A stretch of DNA of 64,000 nt. Source: Methylobacterium sp. DB0501. GTDB taxonomy: Bacteria > Pseudomonadota > Alphaproteobacteria > Rhizobiales > Beijerinckiaceae. The stretch's first letter is position 1, and each line of letters starts with the position of its first letter. The translations under genes and the position numbers were made by a program. Shown here one piece after another: positions 56,718-64,000 of the stretch. The notes beneath the pieces were generated by a model, which worked only from the letters and a program-made list of their open reading frames with translations, ran no database searches and was not told where the DNA came from. The stretch lies in NCBI RefSeq assembly GCF_011043735.1, contig NZ_JAAKGV010000008.1:62001-126000 (forward strand). The letters are read 5' to 3'.

Positions 56718-58091
56718 ATGCCCTTCAACTCCCTGCCGTTCCTGCTGCTGTTCCTGCCGGCGGCACTCGGGCTGCACGCGCTCTGCGTCGCCCGGCGGCC
56801 GCAATCGCGCGTCGTCTGGCTCGCCGGCCTGTCCTTCGTCTTCTACGGCTGGTGGGACTGGCGTTTCGTGCCGCTGCTCGCGGGCTCCGTGACGCTCAAC
56901 TGGCTCGCCGGCGAGGTCTGGCGCCGCAGCGGCCGCGGGAGCGCCCTCGCGGCCGCGATCGTCCTCGATCTCGGGCTTCTCGGCCTGTTCAAGTATCTCG
57001 GCTTCTTCGCCGGGCTCGTCGACGCGGTCACGGGCGCGGAGGTGCCGCGGGTGTCGCTGGCGCTGCCGCTCGGCATCTCGTTCTTCACCTTCCAGCACGT
57101 CGCCTACCTGGTCGACCTGCGGCGCGGCCTCGCCGAGCGGATGACACTCGCCGAATACGCGGTCTACGTCGCCTTCTTCCCCCGGGTGATCGCCGGTCCC
57201 CTCGTGCGGCCGGCCGAGATCCTGGGCCAGCTGCGGGGGCCGGAGCGGCCTTGCGCCGACCGCTCCGCCCGCGGGCTGATGCTGCTGACCGTCGGCCTCG
57301 CCAAGAAGGTGTTCCTCGGCGACGGGCTCGGCAGCTTCGTCGATCCGGTCTGGGCCGCCGCGGCCGCGGGCGGGCAGCCGGATGGCGCGGCCGCGCTTCA
57401 GGCGACGATCGGCTACGCGCTCCAGCTCTATTTCGACTTCTCGGGCTATACCGACATGGCGCTCGGCCTCGCGCTCCTGTTCGGCATCGTCCTGCCGGAC
57501 AACTTCCGGGCGCCGTACCGGGCGGCGTCGATCCAGGATTTCTGGCGGCGCTGGCACATCACCCTGTCGCTCTTCCTGCGCGACTACCTCTACATCCCGT
57601 TCGGCGGCAGCCGGCACGGGCTGGCGCGCCAGCTCCTGGCCCTGTTCGCCACCATGGCGCTCGGCGGGCTGTGGCACGGGGCGGGGCTGACCTTCGTCGC
57701 CTGGGGGGCGGCGCACGGAATCGCGCTCGGTCTGCACGTGCTCTGGCGCCGGGCCGGCCTCTCCCTGCCGGAGGCGGCGGGCCTCCTCGTGACGCTCGCC
57801 TTCGTCTGCCTCGCCTGGGTGCTGTTCCGGGCGCCGGATTTCGCCACCGCGCTCGCGGTCTATCGCGGCCTTCTCGGCCTCGGCACCGACGCGGCGGGCT
57901 CCTCCGCAGGATTCTGGCCCCTCGCCGCCGGCGCCGCCGCCCTGGCGATCCTCGGCCCCACCGCCCGCGAGGCGGTGGAGCGCCTGGTGCCGCGGGCCTG
58001 GGCCGCCGCGGCGACCGCCCTGGTGCTCGCGGCGATCCTGCTCCAGGTCGGCAACGACGCCAACCAGGCCTTCATCTATGCCCGCTTCTGA
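56718..58091 (+). CDS. MBOAT O-acyltransferase (AlgI-like)
   Basis: A 457-aa inner-membrane acyltransferase with about eleven helices. Family motifs: FVFYGWWDWRF, LPLGISFFTFQHVAYLVD, FFPRVIAGPLVRPAEI, FDFSGYTDMALG, FWRRWHITLS and the catalytic-His block ALGGLWHGAGLTFVAWGAAHG. AlgI-type enzymes pass acetyl groups across the membrane to O-acetylate exported polysaccharides. It overlaps the next gene by 14 bp. The polysaccharide is unknown, since no polymer synthase genes are in the window. Confidence 0.93.
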   Translation: MPFNSLPFLLLFLPAALGLHALCVARRPQSRVVWLAGLSFVFYGWWDWRFVPLLAGSVTLNWLAGEVWRRSGRGSALAAAIVLDLGLLGLFKYLGFFAGLVDAVTGAEVPRVSLALPLGISFFTFQHVAYLVDLRRGLAERMTLAEYAVYVAFFPRVIAGPLVRPAEILGQLRGPERPCADRSARGLMLLTVGLAKKVFLGDGLGSFVDPVWAAAAAGGQPDGAAALQATIGYALQLYFDFSGYTDMALGLALLFGIVLPDNFRAPYRAASIQDFWRRWHITLSLFLRDYLYIPFGGSRHGLARQLLALFATMALGGLWHGAGLTFVAWGAAHGIALGLHVLWRRAGLSLPEAAGLLVTLAFVCLAWVLFRAPDFATALAVYRGLLGLGTDAAGSSAGFWPLAAGAAALAILGPTAREAVERLVPRAWAAAATALVLAAILLQVGNDANQAFIYARF

Positions 58092-59061
58092 GGCCGCGTC
58101 CCGCCGCTACCTCGCCCTGACGGCGGCCTTCCTCGCCGTCCTCGTCGCCGGGGTGGCGGGCCGGGTGATCGGGTTCGACGCCTACTGGATCTTTCGCGAC
58201 GACCCGCCCTGGCGGCAGGCGACCGGGGGCAACAGCCGCCTCCTCGACCGCCAGACCCGCCGGGCGAAGGTGCTGCAGGCCCTGACGCGCCGCTACGACC
58301 TCGCCCTGATCGGCAGTTCGACGGTCTATCATGGCCTCGATCCCGCCGACGTCACCGCCGTGGCCCCGGCCCGCGTCTTCAATGCCGGCATCTCGGCGAT
58401 CATCGCCACGGAACTGCCGATGATCGCCGCGGTGGTGGCCTCGCGGGCGCCGGCCCGGGCGACGCTGGGGCTCGACTACTACATGTTCTCGCGCCCGAGC
58501 GTGCCGGTGCATCTCGACGAGGCGCTGGCGACCCCGAGCGGCCGGCTCGCCGCGCTGATGGGCAGCGTGCTCGGCCGCTACGCGCTCGCCGACAGCTGGC
58601 TTTCCGCGGTCGAGGGCGGCGACGATCCGGGCGCCTGGACCCGGGAGGGCTATCGCATCACCCCGCCCCTGCCGGCGGCCCTGACCCTCGAGAACGACGC
58701 CACGCGCCGGCGCACCACCGCGCCGTTCCGGCCCGAGACCCTGGCGGGCCTCGACCTCGCCCTCGACCGGCTCTCGGGCGTCGACCTGGCCGTCTACCTC
58801 TCGCCGGTGAGCGATGCGCAGAGGCGGGTGCTCGCCGACCTCGACCTGACCGGCGACTTCGAGCGCTGGCGCGCGGCGGTGATGCGGGCCTGCGCCGCCC
58901 GCGGGCGGCCGGTCCTCGACCTCACCGGCCTCGGGGCGCCCTACCCGTTCGACCCCGCCAGGGGCTCGACCCCCGCCTGGCTCGACAACCTGCACTACAC
59001 GCCGCTGATCGGCCGCCAGGTGCTGGAACGGCTGGGGCTGCGGCGGGCCACCGCCCGGTGA
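58078..59061 (+). CDS. Membrane-anchored AlgJ/SGNH-like protein
   Basis: A 327-aa protein with one N-terminal membrane segment (about 10-30) and a periplasmic domain that opens LALIGSSTVYHGLDPADV, with Ser-Ser in a GSS block resembling the SGNH nucleophile region of AlgJ/AlgX-type transferases, and ends with HYTPLIG, a possible catalytic His. It likely takes the acetyl group from the MBOAT partner. It overlaps its neighbours on both sides, so the three genes are coupled. Confidence 0.7.
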   Translation: MPASEAASRRYLALTAAFLAVLVAGVAGRVIGFDAYWIFRDDPPWRQATGGNSRLLDRQTRRAKVLQALTRRYDLALIGSSTVYHGLDPADVTAVAPARVFNAGISAIIATELPMIAAVVASRAPARATLGLDYYMFSRPSVPVHLDEALATPSGRLAALMGSVLGRYALADSWLSAVEGGDDPGAWTREGYRITPPLPAALTLENDATRRRTTAPFRPETLAGLDLALDRLSGVDLAVYLSPVSDAQRRVLADLDLTGDFERWRAAVMRACAARGRPVLDLTGLGAPYPFDPARGSTPAWLDNLHYTPLIGRQVLERLGLRRATAR

Positions 59062-59672
59062 GCCGGGCCCGCCTCCCTGCCCCACCGGCCAAGGCCTCCG
59101 GCCTCAAGCGCCACCGCGCCCTCCTGGGCCGCCTCGCCGCCGGCTTCACGCCGGAGGCGGTGGCGCTCGGCGATTCGCTCGTCGCCGGCTGGCACGAGAC
59201 CGATCTTTCGGCCGCGACCGGCCTCGTCGCGCTCAATCTCGGCCTGCCCGGCGACCGGGTGCAGACCACCCGCTGGCGCCTCGCCGCGATGGCCGCCTTC
59301 GCGATCCGGCCCCGCCTCGCGCTCCTGATGGTCGGTACCAACAGCTTCGCGGATGGCGACGCCCCCGGGACGATCGCCGCCGGCCTCGACGCCCTCGTGA
59401 CGGAACTGCGGGCTGCCTGGGCGCCGCCGGTGATTCTGCTCGCCACCGTGCCGTGGCGCGAGAGCCCGCCCGGGCGCAGCGAGGCCGACCGCCTCGCGCT
59501 CAACGCCGCCATCGCCGACCTCGCGCGGGCCCGAGCCCTGCGGCTCCTCGACGGCGACGCGGCACTCGGTCCCGATCCCACCCCTGGCCTCGACGCCGAC
59601 CGGCTCCATCTGAACGCGCACGGCTACGCCGCCCTGAGTGGCGCCCTCGCGGACCTCGTGCGGGGCGGCTGA
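59058..59672 (+). CDS. SGNH/GDSL-type hydrolase
   Basis: A 204-aa protein with the SGNH blocks: block I ALGDSLVAGW (Ser), Gly in LNLGLPGDRV, block III LLMVGTNSF (Asn) and block V DADRLHLNAHGY (Asp and His). No signal peptide is obvious. It starts in the previous stop (GTGA). It could act as an acetylesterase or acetyltransferase with the MBOAT gene. The order MBOAT-AlgJ-like-SGNH suggests one acylation and deacylation unit. Confidence 0.88.
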   Translation: MSRARLPAPPAKASGLKRHRALLGRLAAGFTPEAVALGDSLVAGWHETDLSAATGLVALNLGLPGDRVQTTRWRLAAMAAFAIRPRLALLMVGTNSFADGDAPGTIAAGLDALVTELRAAWAPPVILLATVPWRESPPGRSEADRLALNAAIADLARARALRLLDGDAALGPDPTPGLDADRLHLNAHGYAALSGALADLVRGG

Positions 59673-59751
59673 ATCGTCGGCGCCTGTCATCGGATCGTCA
59701 TGAGAGCATCCGACACGCAGGCCATTCCGCAAGGGACAGGAGCCCCGCCCG

Positions 59752-62097
59752 ATGGATTTCCACCGCCGCTTCACCGTGCTGATGTGCACGCCGGCCTTCG
59801 ACCCGGACGACCTGGAGGGCGCGCGGGTCAACCAGATCGTGGCTGCGGTCGAGCATCGCGGCTTCGAGGTGGTGCGGGCGCGGCGGGTCGAGGACGCGGC
59901 GATCGCGGTGCAGACCGACGCGGCGGTCGGCTGCCTGGTGGTCGACTGGGGCAAGCGCGGCCTCGACGGCAAGGCGGCGGCGCTCATCGACATGATGCGC
60001 AAGCGCGGCCTCGAGATGCCGATCGTCATCATGGTCCGGCGCAAGCGCCTGGAGGACATCCCGGTCGAGCTGCTCGACTTCATCGACGGCTACATCTTCC
60101 TCGCGGAAGAAACCCCCGAATTCATCGCCCGCGGCCTCGTCAGCCGCGTGACCCAATATGCCGAGACCCTGAAGACCCCGTTCTTCGGCGCGCTCGTCGA
60201 CTACGCCGAGAAGGGCAACCAGCTCTGGACCTGCCCGGGCCACAATGGCGGCATCTTCTACAACCGTTCGCCGATCGGCCGCATCTTCGTCGAGCATCTC
60301 GGCGAGGCGATCTTTCGCGATGACCTCGACAACTCGGTCCTCGATCTCGGTGACCTGCTGACCCACGAGGGCCCGGCCCTCAAGGCGCAGAAGGAGGCGG
60401 CCCAGATCTTCGGGGCCGAAAAGACCTACTTCGTGCTCAACGGCACCTCGGCCTCGAACAAGATCGTGCTGTCATCCCTCGTCGCCGAGGACGACCTGGT
60501 GCTGTTCGACCGCAACAACCACAAGGCGGCGCATCACGGCGCGCTGTTCCTCGGCGGCGGCATCCCGATCTTCCTGGAGACCGACCGCAACGCCTACGGG
60601 CTGATCGGCCCGATCTTCCACGAGGCCCTGGACGAGGACAAGATCCGCCAGAAGATCCGCGACAACCCGCTGGTCAAGGACAAGGAGGCATGGCGCCGCG
60701 AGCGCCCGTTCCGCGTCGCCGTCATTGAGCAATGCACCTATGACGGCACGATCTACGACGCCCGCGAGATCGTCGCCAGGATCGGCCACCTTTGCGACTA
60801 CATCCTGTTCGACGAGGCCTGGGCCGGCTTCATGAAGTTCCATCCCCTGTTCCAGGGCCGCTACGCCATGGGGCTGACGGGACTCGACGAGACCTCGCCC
60901 GGCATCATCGCCACGCAATCGACCCACAAGCAGCTCGCGAGCTTCTCCCAGGCGTCGCAGATCCACACCAAGGACGGCCATATCCGCGGCCAGACCCGCC
61001 GGGTGGAGCACCGGCGCCTCAACGAGAGCTTCCTCGTCCACGCCTCGACCTCGCCGTTCTACCCCCTCTTCGCCTCCCTCGACGTCGGCGCCCAGATGAT
61101 GAAGGGGCGCTCCGGCATGATCCTGTGGGACGACACGATCCGGCTCGGCATCGAGTGGCGCAAGAAGGTGCGGGCGATCCGCAAGGAGTTCGAGGAGAAC
61201 GAGCGCGACCCGAAGCGCCGCTGGTTCTTCGATCCCTTCGTGCCCGACCTGGCGACGACGACAGGCGGGACGGAGGTGCCGTGGGAGAGCCTGCCGACCG
61301 ACGAGCTCGCCTCCAACCCCCGTCACTGGGAGCTGAAGCCCGGGGCCGGCTGGCACGGCTTCACCCACGTGGCGCCGGGCTACGCCATGACCGACCCGAA
61401 CAAGCTCACGGTGCTGACCCCCGGCTTCGACCGGCGGACGGGCGAGTACACCGAGCACGGCGTGCCGGCCCCGATCGTCGCCCAGTACCTGCGCGAGAAC
61501 CGCATCGTCCCGGAGAAGAACGACCTCAACTCGCTGCTCTTCCTGCTGACGCCGGGCGTCGAATCCTCGAAGGCCGGCACGCTGATCTCGGGTCTGGTCG
61601 CCTTCAAGCGCCTGCACGACGACAACGTGCAGCTCGAAGAGGCGATGCCGGAATTCGTCCGGCGCCGGCCGCAGCGCTACGGCGGCGTGCGCCTGCGCGA
61701 CCTCTGCGCCGATTACCACGCCTTCCACCGCCAGGCCGGCACATCGGGCCTCCAGCGCAAGCAGTTCATGCCCGAGCACCTGCCCGAGATGGTGATGCCG
61801 CCGAAGGCCGCCGCGCAGATGCTGACCCGCAACAACGTCGACTTCGTGCCGATCGCCGAGGCCGAGGGGCGCGTCGCCACCACCCTGATGCTGGTCTATC
61901 CGCCCGGCATCGGCACGGTGCTGCCGGGCGAGCGGCTGGACGAGCGGGCAAAGCCCATGCTCGACTACTTCAAGATGTTCGAGGCCGCCGCCAACCTGTT
62001 CCCGGGCTTCGAGGCCGAGATCCAGGGCGTCTACCGCCAGGTCGAGCCCGACGGGCGCATCCGCTTCTACACCTACGTGCTGCGGGAGGGGCGCTGA
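59752..62097 (+). CDS. Ornithine/lysine/arginine decarboxylase (PLP, prokaryotic type)
   Basis: A 781-aa fold-type I decarboxylase. N-terminal wing (1-125, flavodoxin-like), PLP-binding large domain with VLNGTSASNKIV, FDRNNHKAAHHGA, DEAWAGFMKFHP and the Schiff-base Lys393 in QSTHKQLASFSQ, then a C-terminal domain ending TYVLREGR. The length suits the inducible ornithine, lysine or arginine decarboxylases. Which amino acid is used cannot be fixed by eye. Its stop overlaps the GNAT gene start. Confidence 0.92.
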   Translation: MDFHRRFTVLMCTPAFDPDDLEGARVNQIVAAVEHRGFEVVRARRVEDAAIAVQTDAAVGCLVVDWGKRGLDGKAAALIDMMRKRGLEMPIVIMVRRKRLEDIPVELLDFIDGYIFLAEETPEFIARGLVSRVTQYAETLKTPFFGALVDYAEKGNQLWTCPGHNGGIFYNRSPIGRIFVEHLGEAIFRDDLDNSVLDLGDLLTHEGPALKAQKEAAQIFGAEKTYFVLNGTSASNKIVLSSLVAEDDLVLFDRNNHKAAHHGALFLGGGIPIFLETDRNAYGLIGPIFHEALDEDKIRQKIRDNPLVKDKEAWRRERPFRVAVIEQCTYDGTIYDAREIVARIGHLCDYILFDEAWAGFMKFHPLFQGRYAMGLTGLDETSPGIIATQSTHKQLASFSQASQIHTKDGHIRGQTRRVEHRRLNESFLVHASTSPFYPLFASLDVGAQMMKGRSGMILWDDTIRLGIEWRKKVRAIRKEFEENERDPKRRWFFDPFVPDLATTTGGTEVPWESLPTDELASNPRHWELKPGAGWHGFTHVAPGYAMTDPNKLTVLTPGFDRRTGEYTEHGVPAPIVAQYLRENRIVPEKNDLNSLLFLLTPGVESSKAGTLISGLVAFKRLHDDNVQLEEAMPEFVRRRPQRYGGVRLRDLCADYHAFHRQAGTSGLQRKQFMPEHLPEMVMPPKAAAQMLTRNNVDFVPIAEAEGRVATTLMLVYPPGIGTVLPGERLDERAKPMLDYFKMFEAAANLFPGFEAEIQGVYRQVEPDGRIRFYTYVLREGR

Positions 62098-62702
62098 TGG
62101 ATTCCGTGCTCACGCAGCCCGGGATCGTGATCCGCCCGTCGACGGATGCCGACGTGGCGGCGATGATCGAGATCTACGAGCACCACATCCGCCACGGCGT
62201 CGGCGATACCGGCGACTTCGAGGAAGACCGGCTCCGGCCGGACGACCTCAAGCGCCGGCGCAAGAACATGCGCTCGAAGCGCCTGCCCCATCTCGTGGCC
62301 GAGCGCCACGGAATGGTGGCCGGCTACGCCTACGCCGTGCCGTTCCGCAAGCGGCCGGCCTACCGCTACACGCTCAAGCACTCGATCTACGTTCATGCCG
62401 GCCACCTGCATGCCGGCATCGGCCGGCGCCTGCTGCCGGCCCTGATCGAGGCCTGCGCGGCGGGCGGCTACCGCCAGATGATCGGCTACATCGACGCCGA
62501 GAACGAGGCCAGCTTGCGCCTGCACGAGGCCTGCGGCTTCACCAGGGTCGGCCACCTGCCGGCCGTCGCCTACCGTTACGGACGCTGGGCCGACAGCGTG
62601 ATGGTGCAGTGCCCGCTGGGCACGGGGTCGTCGGACCAGCCCTCGACCTGGCGGCAGGAGGCGGTGGAGCAGGAGGCGCGGGCGCCGCTGCCGGCGCCGT
62701 GA
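62097..62702 (+). CDS. GNAT-family N-acetyltransferase
   Basis: A 201-aa acetyltransferase. The core has VIRPSTDADVAAMIEIYEHHIRHG, KHSIYVHAGHLHAGIGRRLLPALIEA (acetyl-CoA loop, GIGRRL variant of Q/RxxGxG/A) and YIDAENEASLRLHEACGFTRVGHLPAVAYRYGRWADSVMVQ, which is the phosphinothricin acetyltransferase-like pattern. TGATG joins it to the decarboxylase, which suggests a cosubstrate such as a polyamine or its precursor. The last 30 residues are a variable Glu/Ala/Pro tail. Confidence 0.88.
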   Translation: MDSVLTQPGIVIRPSTDADVAAMIEIYEHHIRHGVGDTGDFEEDRLRPDDLKRRRKNMRSKRLPHLVAERHGMVAGYAYAVPFRKRPAYRYTLKHSIYVHAGHLHAGIGRRLLPALIEACAAGGYRQMIGYIDAENEASLRLHEACGFTRVGHLPAVAYRYGRWADSVMVQCPLGTGSSDQPSTWRQEAVEQEARAPLPAP

Positions 62703-62745
62703 GCGGGTGATTGGCTCTGTCGATGGATCGACGGGACATGCCGAC

Positions 62746-62793
62746 CTCCGCGACAGTCAGGGCTCCGCGTCGCGGACCCGGAATGTCGCGGAG
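62746..62793. repeat. Nested palindromic repeat, copy B
   Basis: Outer perfect arms CTCCGCGACA (62746-62755) and TGTCGCGGAG (62784-62793) enclose GGGCTCCGC-GT-CGCGGACCCGG. Same plan as 37773-37826. Located between convergent genes, where it may stop transcription from both sides. Confidence 0.75.
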
Positions 62794-62833
62794 ACTGTGA
62801 GGGCCGTCAGAATGATCCGGGAGGCGTCGAGCC

Positions 62834-63163
62834 TCACGCCCCCGAGACCAGATGGGCCAGGTCGAGCACCACCCGGCCCGAGACCAGGCTCCAGCCGCAG
62901 GCGAGGATGGTCGCCAGCATCACGAACGGGATCGGCCGCCCCTCGATGCGCCGGCCGCGCACGGTGTTGCGCAGGATGATGAACGGCGCCCCGAAAGCCA
63001 GGAGCGGCAGGGAGACCAGCGCCAGAAGCCCGCCGCCCGACAGGAGGCCGAAGCTCGCGCGCCGCGCCGTCGCCCATTCGAAGGCGCTCGCCAGGAGCCC
63101 GGCGAAGGCGAGGCCGAGGACCAGCGTCTGCAGATGTTCGAGGGCGGAATGCGAGAGGTTCAT
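62834..63163 (-). CDS. 109-aa membrane protein (probably DUF6949)
   Basis: Three hydrophobic helices: LVLGLAFAGLLASAFEWA, LLALVSLPLLAFGAPFIILRNT and FVMLATILACGWSLVSG. I associate this layout (AHLQTLVLG... opening, RNTVRGRRIEGRP loop) with the DUF6949 family of small alphaproteobacterial membrane proteins; the assignment is from memory. Function unknown. Convergent with the GNAT gene; divergent from the last gene. Confidence 0.7.
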   Translation of the reverse strand: MNLSHSALEHLQTLVLGLAFAGLLASAFEWATARRASFGLLSGGGLLALVSLPLLAFGAPFIILRNTVRGRRIEGRPIPFVMLATILACGWSLVSGRVVLDLAHLVSGA

Positions 63164-63238
63164 GGGAGATTAAACTCCTGGGGCCGCGGCTGTCCCACCC
63201 TGCGCCAGTCGCGATTTTTGATTATGGTTAATTTTTCG

Positions 63239-63247
63239 TTATCCACA
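63239..63247 (+). other. Perfect DnaA box, isolated
   Basis: TTATCCACA lies in a short AT-rich segment between divergent genes. No second box or origin-like array is visible nearby, so this is more likely a single regulatory DnaA site or chance. Confidence 0.4.
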
Positions 63248-63439
63248 GATCTTTGCAGCCGGTGCCATTGCGGGACTTCCCCTCTGCGGCGTGGGCCGGC
63301 GCGGGAGCGATCCAACGCAAATCCCTGGCAAATCCGTCGCCTCCCGGCGATCTGGTAAGGAGCCGTTAACGGTCGGAGCCGAACGTTCGGGACATGCCCG
63401 TTCTCGGGCATTGCATCGAACGAATCGGAGGCGGGCGCC

Positions 63440-64000
63440 ATGGGGCCTGCACTGAGCGCCAGCGCGGCGCAACTGGAACGGGATGTCCTGCGCTCGGTCC
63501 GGATCGGCCGGCCGCACGCCCCTCCCTATGCCGCCGGATTTCCGACCAAAAATCCGTCGGGTCTGCCGGACGTGACACCGCCCGGGCCGGCGTTCCAGCC
63601 GGCCGACCGGCGCCTGATGCTGGCGGCGGCGCTCGGGCTCGCCGGCTCGCTCGGCCTGACGGGGCTCGTCGCCACCTGGCTCGCCCGCCCGCCGGTGCCG
63701 TCGGGCCCGGTGGTGGTCAGCGCCCTCACCGCCCAGCCCCTGGTCCTGCCGGCGGCCTGGATCGTGCGGCCCGGCGCCGCCGAGGCCTCGCCCGACCGGG
63801 TCGACGCTCGCAACAGGATAGACTCCGGCAACAGGATAGACTTGGCGATTCCCTGGACCGAGCTGACCGGCACCGTCCTGCCCGGCCTGATGCGGGTAAC
63901 CGCCACCCGCGCGCCCGAGACCGAGGCGCCGTTGACCCCGGTCCGGCGCTACGCCCGCTTCCTCACCGCCGAGGCGCAGCCGCTGCCCGAGGGCCTGATG
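63440..64000 (+). CDS. Single-pass membrane protein of unknown function (partial)
   Basis: ATG 63440 opens a frame with no stop before the window ends (187 codons). Residues 1-60 are Pro-rich and cytoplasmic, one membrane helix follows at about 62-84 (LMLAAALGLAGSLGLTGLVATWLA), then a periplasmic domain begins. An 18-nt direct repeat gives NRIDxGNRID at about residues 125-134. Upstream (63423-63434) a GGAGGCGGG stretch can serve as ribosome-binding site. No family recognised. Confidence 0.7.
   Translation, partial: MGPALSASAAQLERDVLRSVRIGRPHAPPYAAGFPTKNPSGLPDVTPPGPAFQPADRRLMLAAALGLAGSLGLTGLVATWLARPPVPSGPVVVSALTAQPLVLPAAWIVRPGAAEASPDRVDARNRIDSGNRIDLAIPWTELTGTVLPGLMRVTATRAPETEAPLTPVRRYARFLTAEAQPLPEGLM

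Noticed and set aside
63164..63439. Possible replication origin because of the DnaA box
   Set aside because: Only one box, no box array, no dnaA, dnaN, parAB or hemE nearby.

Overview
The window is very GC-rich, densely coded and free of rRNA. Its gene content (MucR/Ros regulator, HWE-type kinase, RadD-like helicase, DUF6481, many two-component genes, VanZ-like and DUF1624 proteins) fits an alphaproteobacterium of the order Hyphomicrobiales. From remembered protein sequences, Methylobacterium or a close relative is most likely; this is an inference, not a search result.

Layout. 1-5.8 kb: start of a probable rluB, divergent tadA, mntH behind an MntR-like palindrome, a transglutaminase-like protein, a RadD-like helicase, an Hpt protein and a small FlaG-like protein. 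6.3-12.7 kb, minus strand: TPP riboswitch, thiC, then a large sensor kinase only 11 nt after thiC, a single-domain receiver and a receiver-HWE kinase. 12.9-16.8 kb: HNH nuclease, PgsA-like synthase, purM-purN, VanZ-like protein and two small proteins. 16.9-23.1 kb: a minus-strand binding protein-kinase-regulator operon divergent from an ABC importer with a strong terminator. 23.4-31.1 kb: a receiver, tRNA-Ser(GGA), then a decayed island with a dead tyrosine integrase, a chemoreceptor, a serine recombinase, small unknown genes and a frameshifted DNA methyltransferase.

31.3-41.6 kb: an NtrB/NtrC-type pair, then a sigma-54-like promoter before a secreted proline-rich protein, MFS transporter, metallophosphoesterase, ArsB-like pump, DMT transporter and a TAXI binding protein. 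42-44.1 kb: cold-shock protein, DUF6481 and small proteins. 44.4-48.4 kb, minus strand: cobalamin riboswitch, TonB receptor, a recombinase-tail-like small protein and a DUF1624 membrane protein, all overlapping. 48.4-51.5 kb: a second TAXI protein, then hmp and nsrR divergent around an NsrR palindrome. 51.7-55.7 kb: uronate-dehydrogenase-like and SMP-30 lactonase genes, a ureohydrolase and a dead AraC regulator. 55.9-64 kb: MucR-family protein, an MBOAT-AlgJ-like-SGNH operon, an ornithine/lysine decarboxylase coupled to a GNAT acetyltransferase, a small membrane protein and a gene running off the end.

Recurring themes are regulation-dense operons (two riboswitches, three likely operators or alternative promoters, about ten phosphorelay proteins), at least two palindromic repeat families between genes, and short in-frame tandem expansions of 12, 15 or 18 nt scattered through genes and intergenic DNA.
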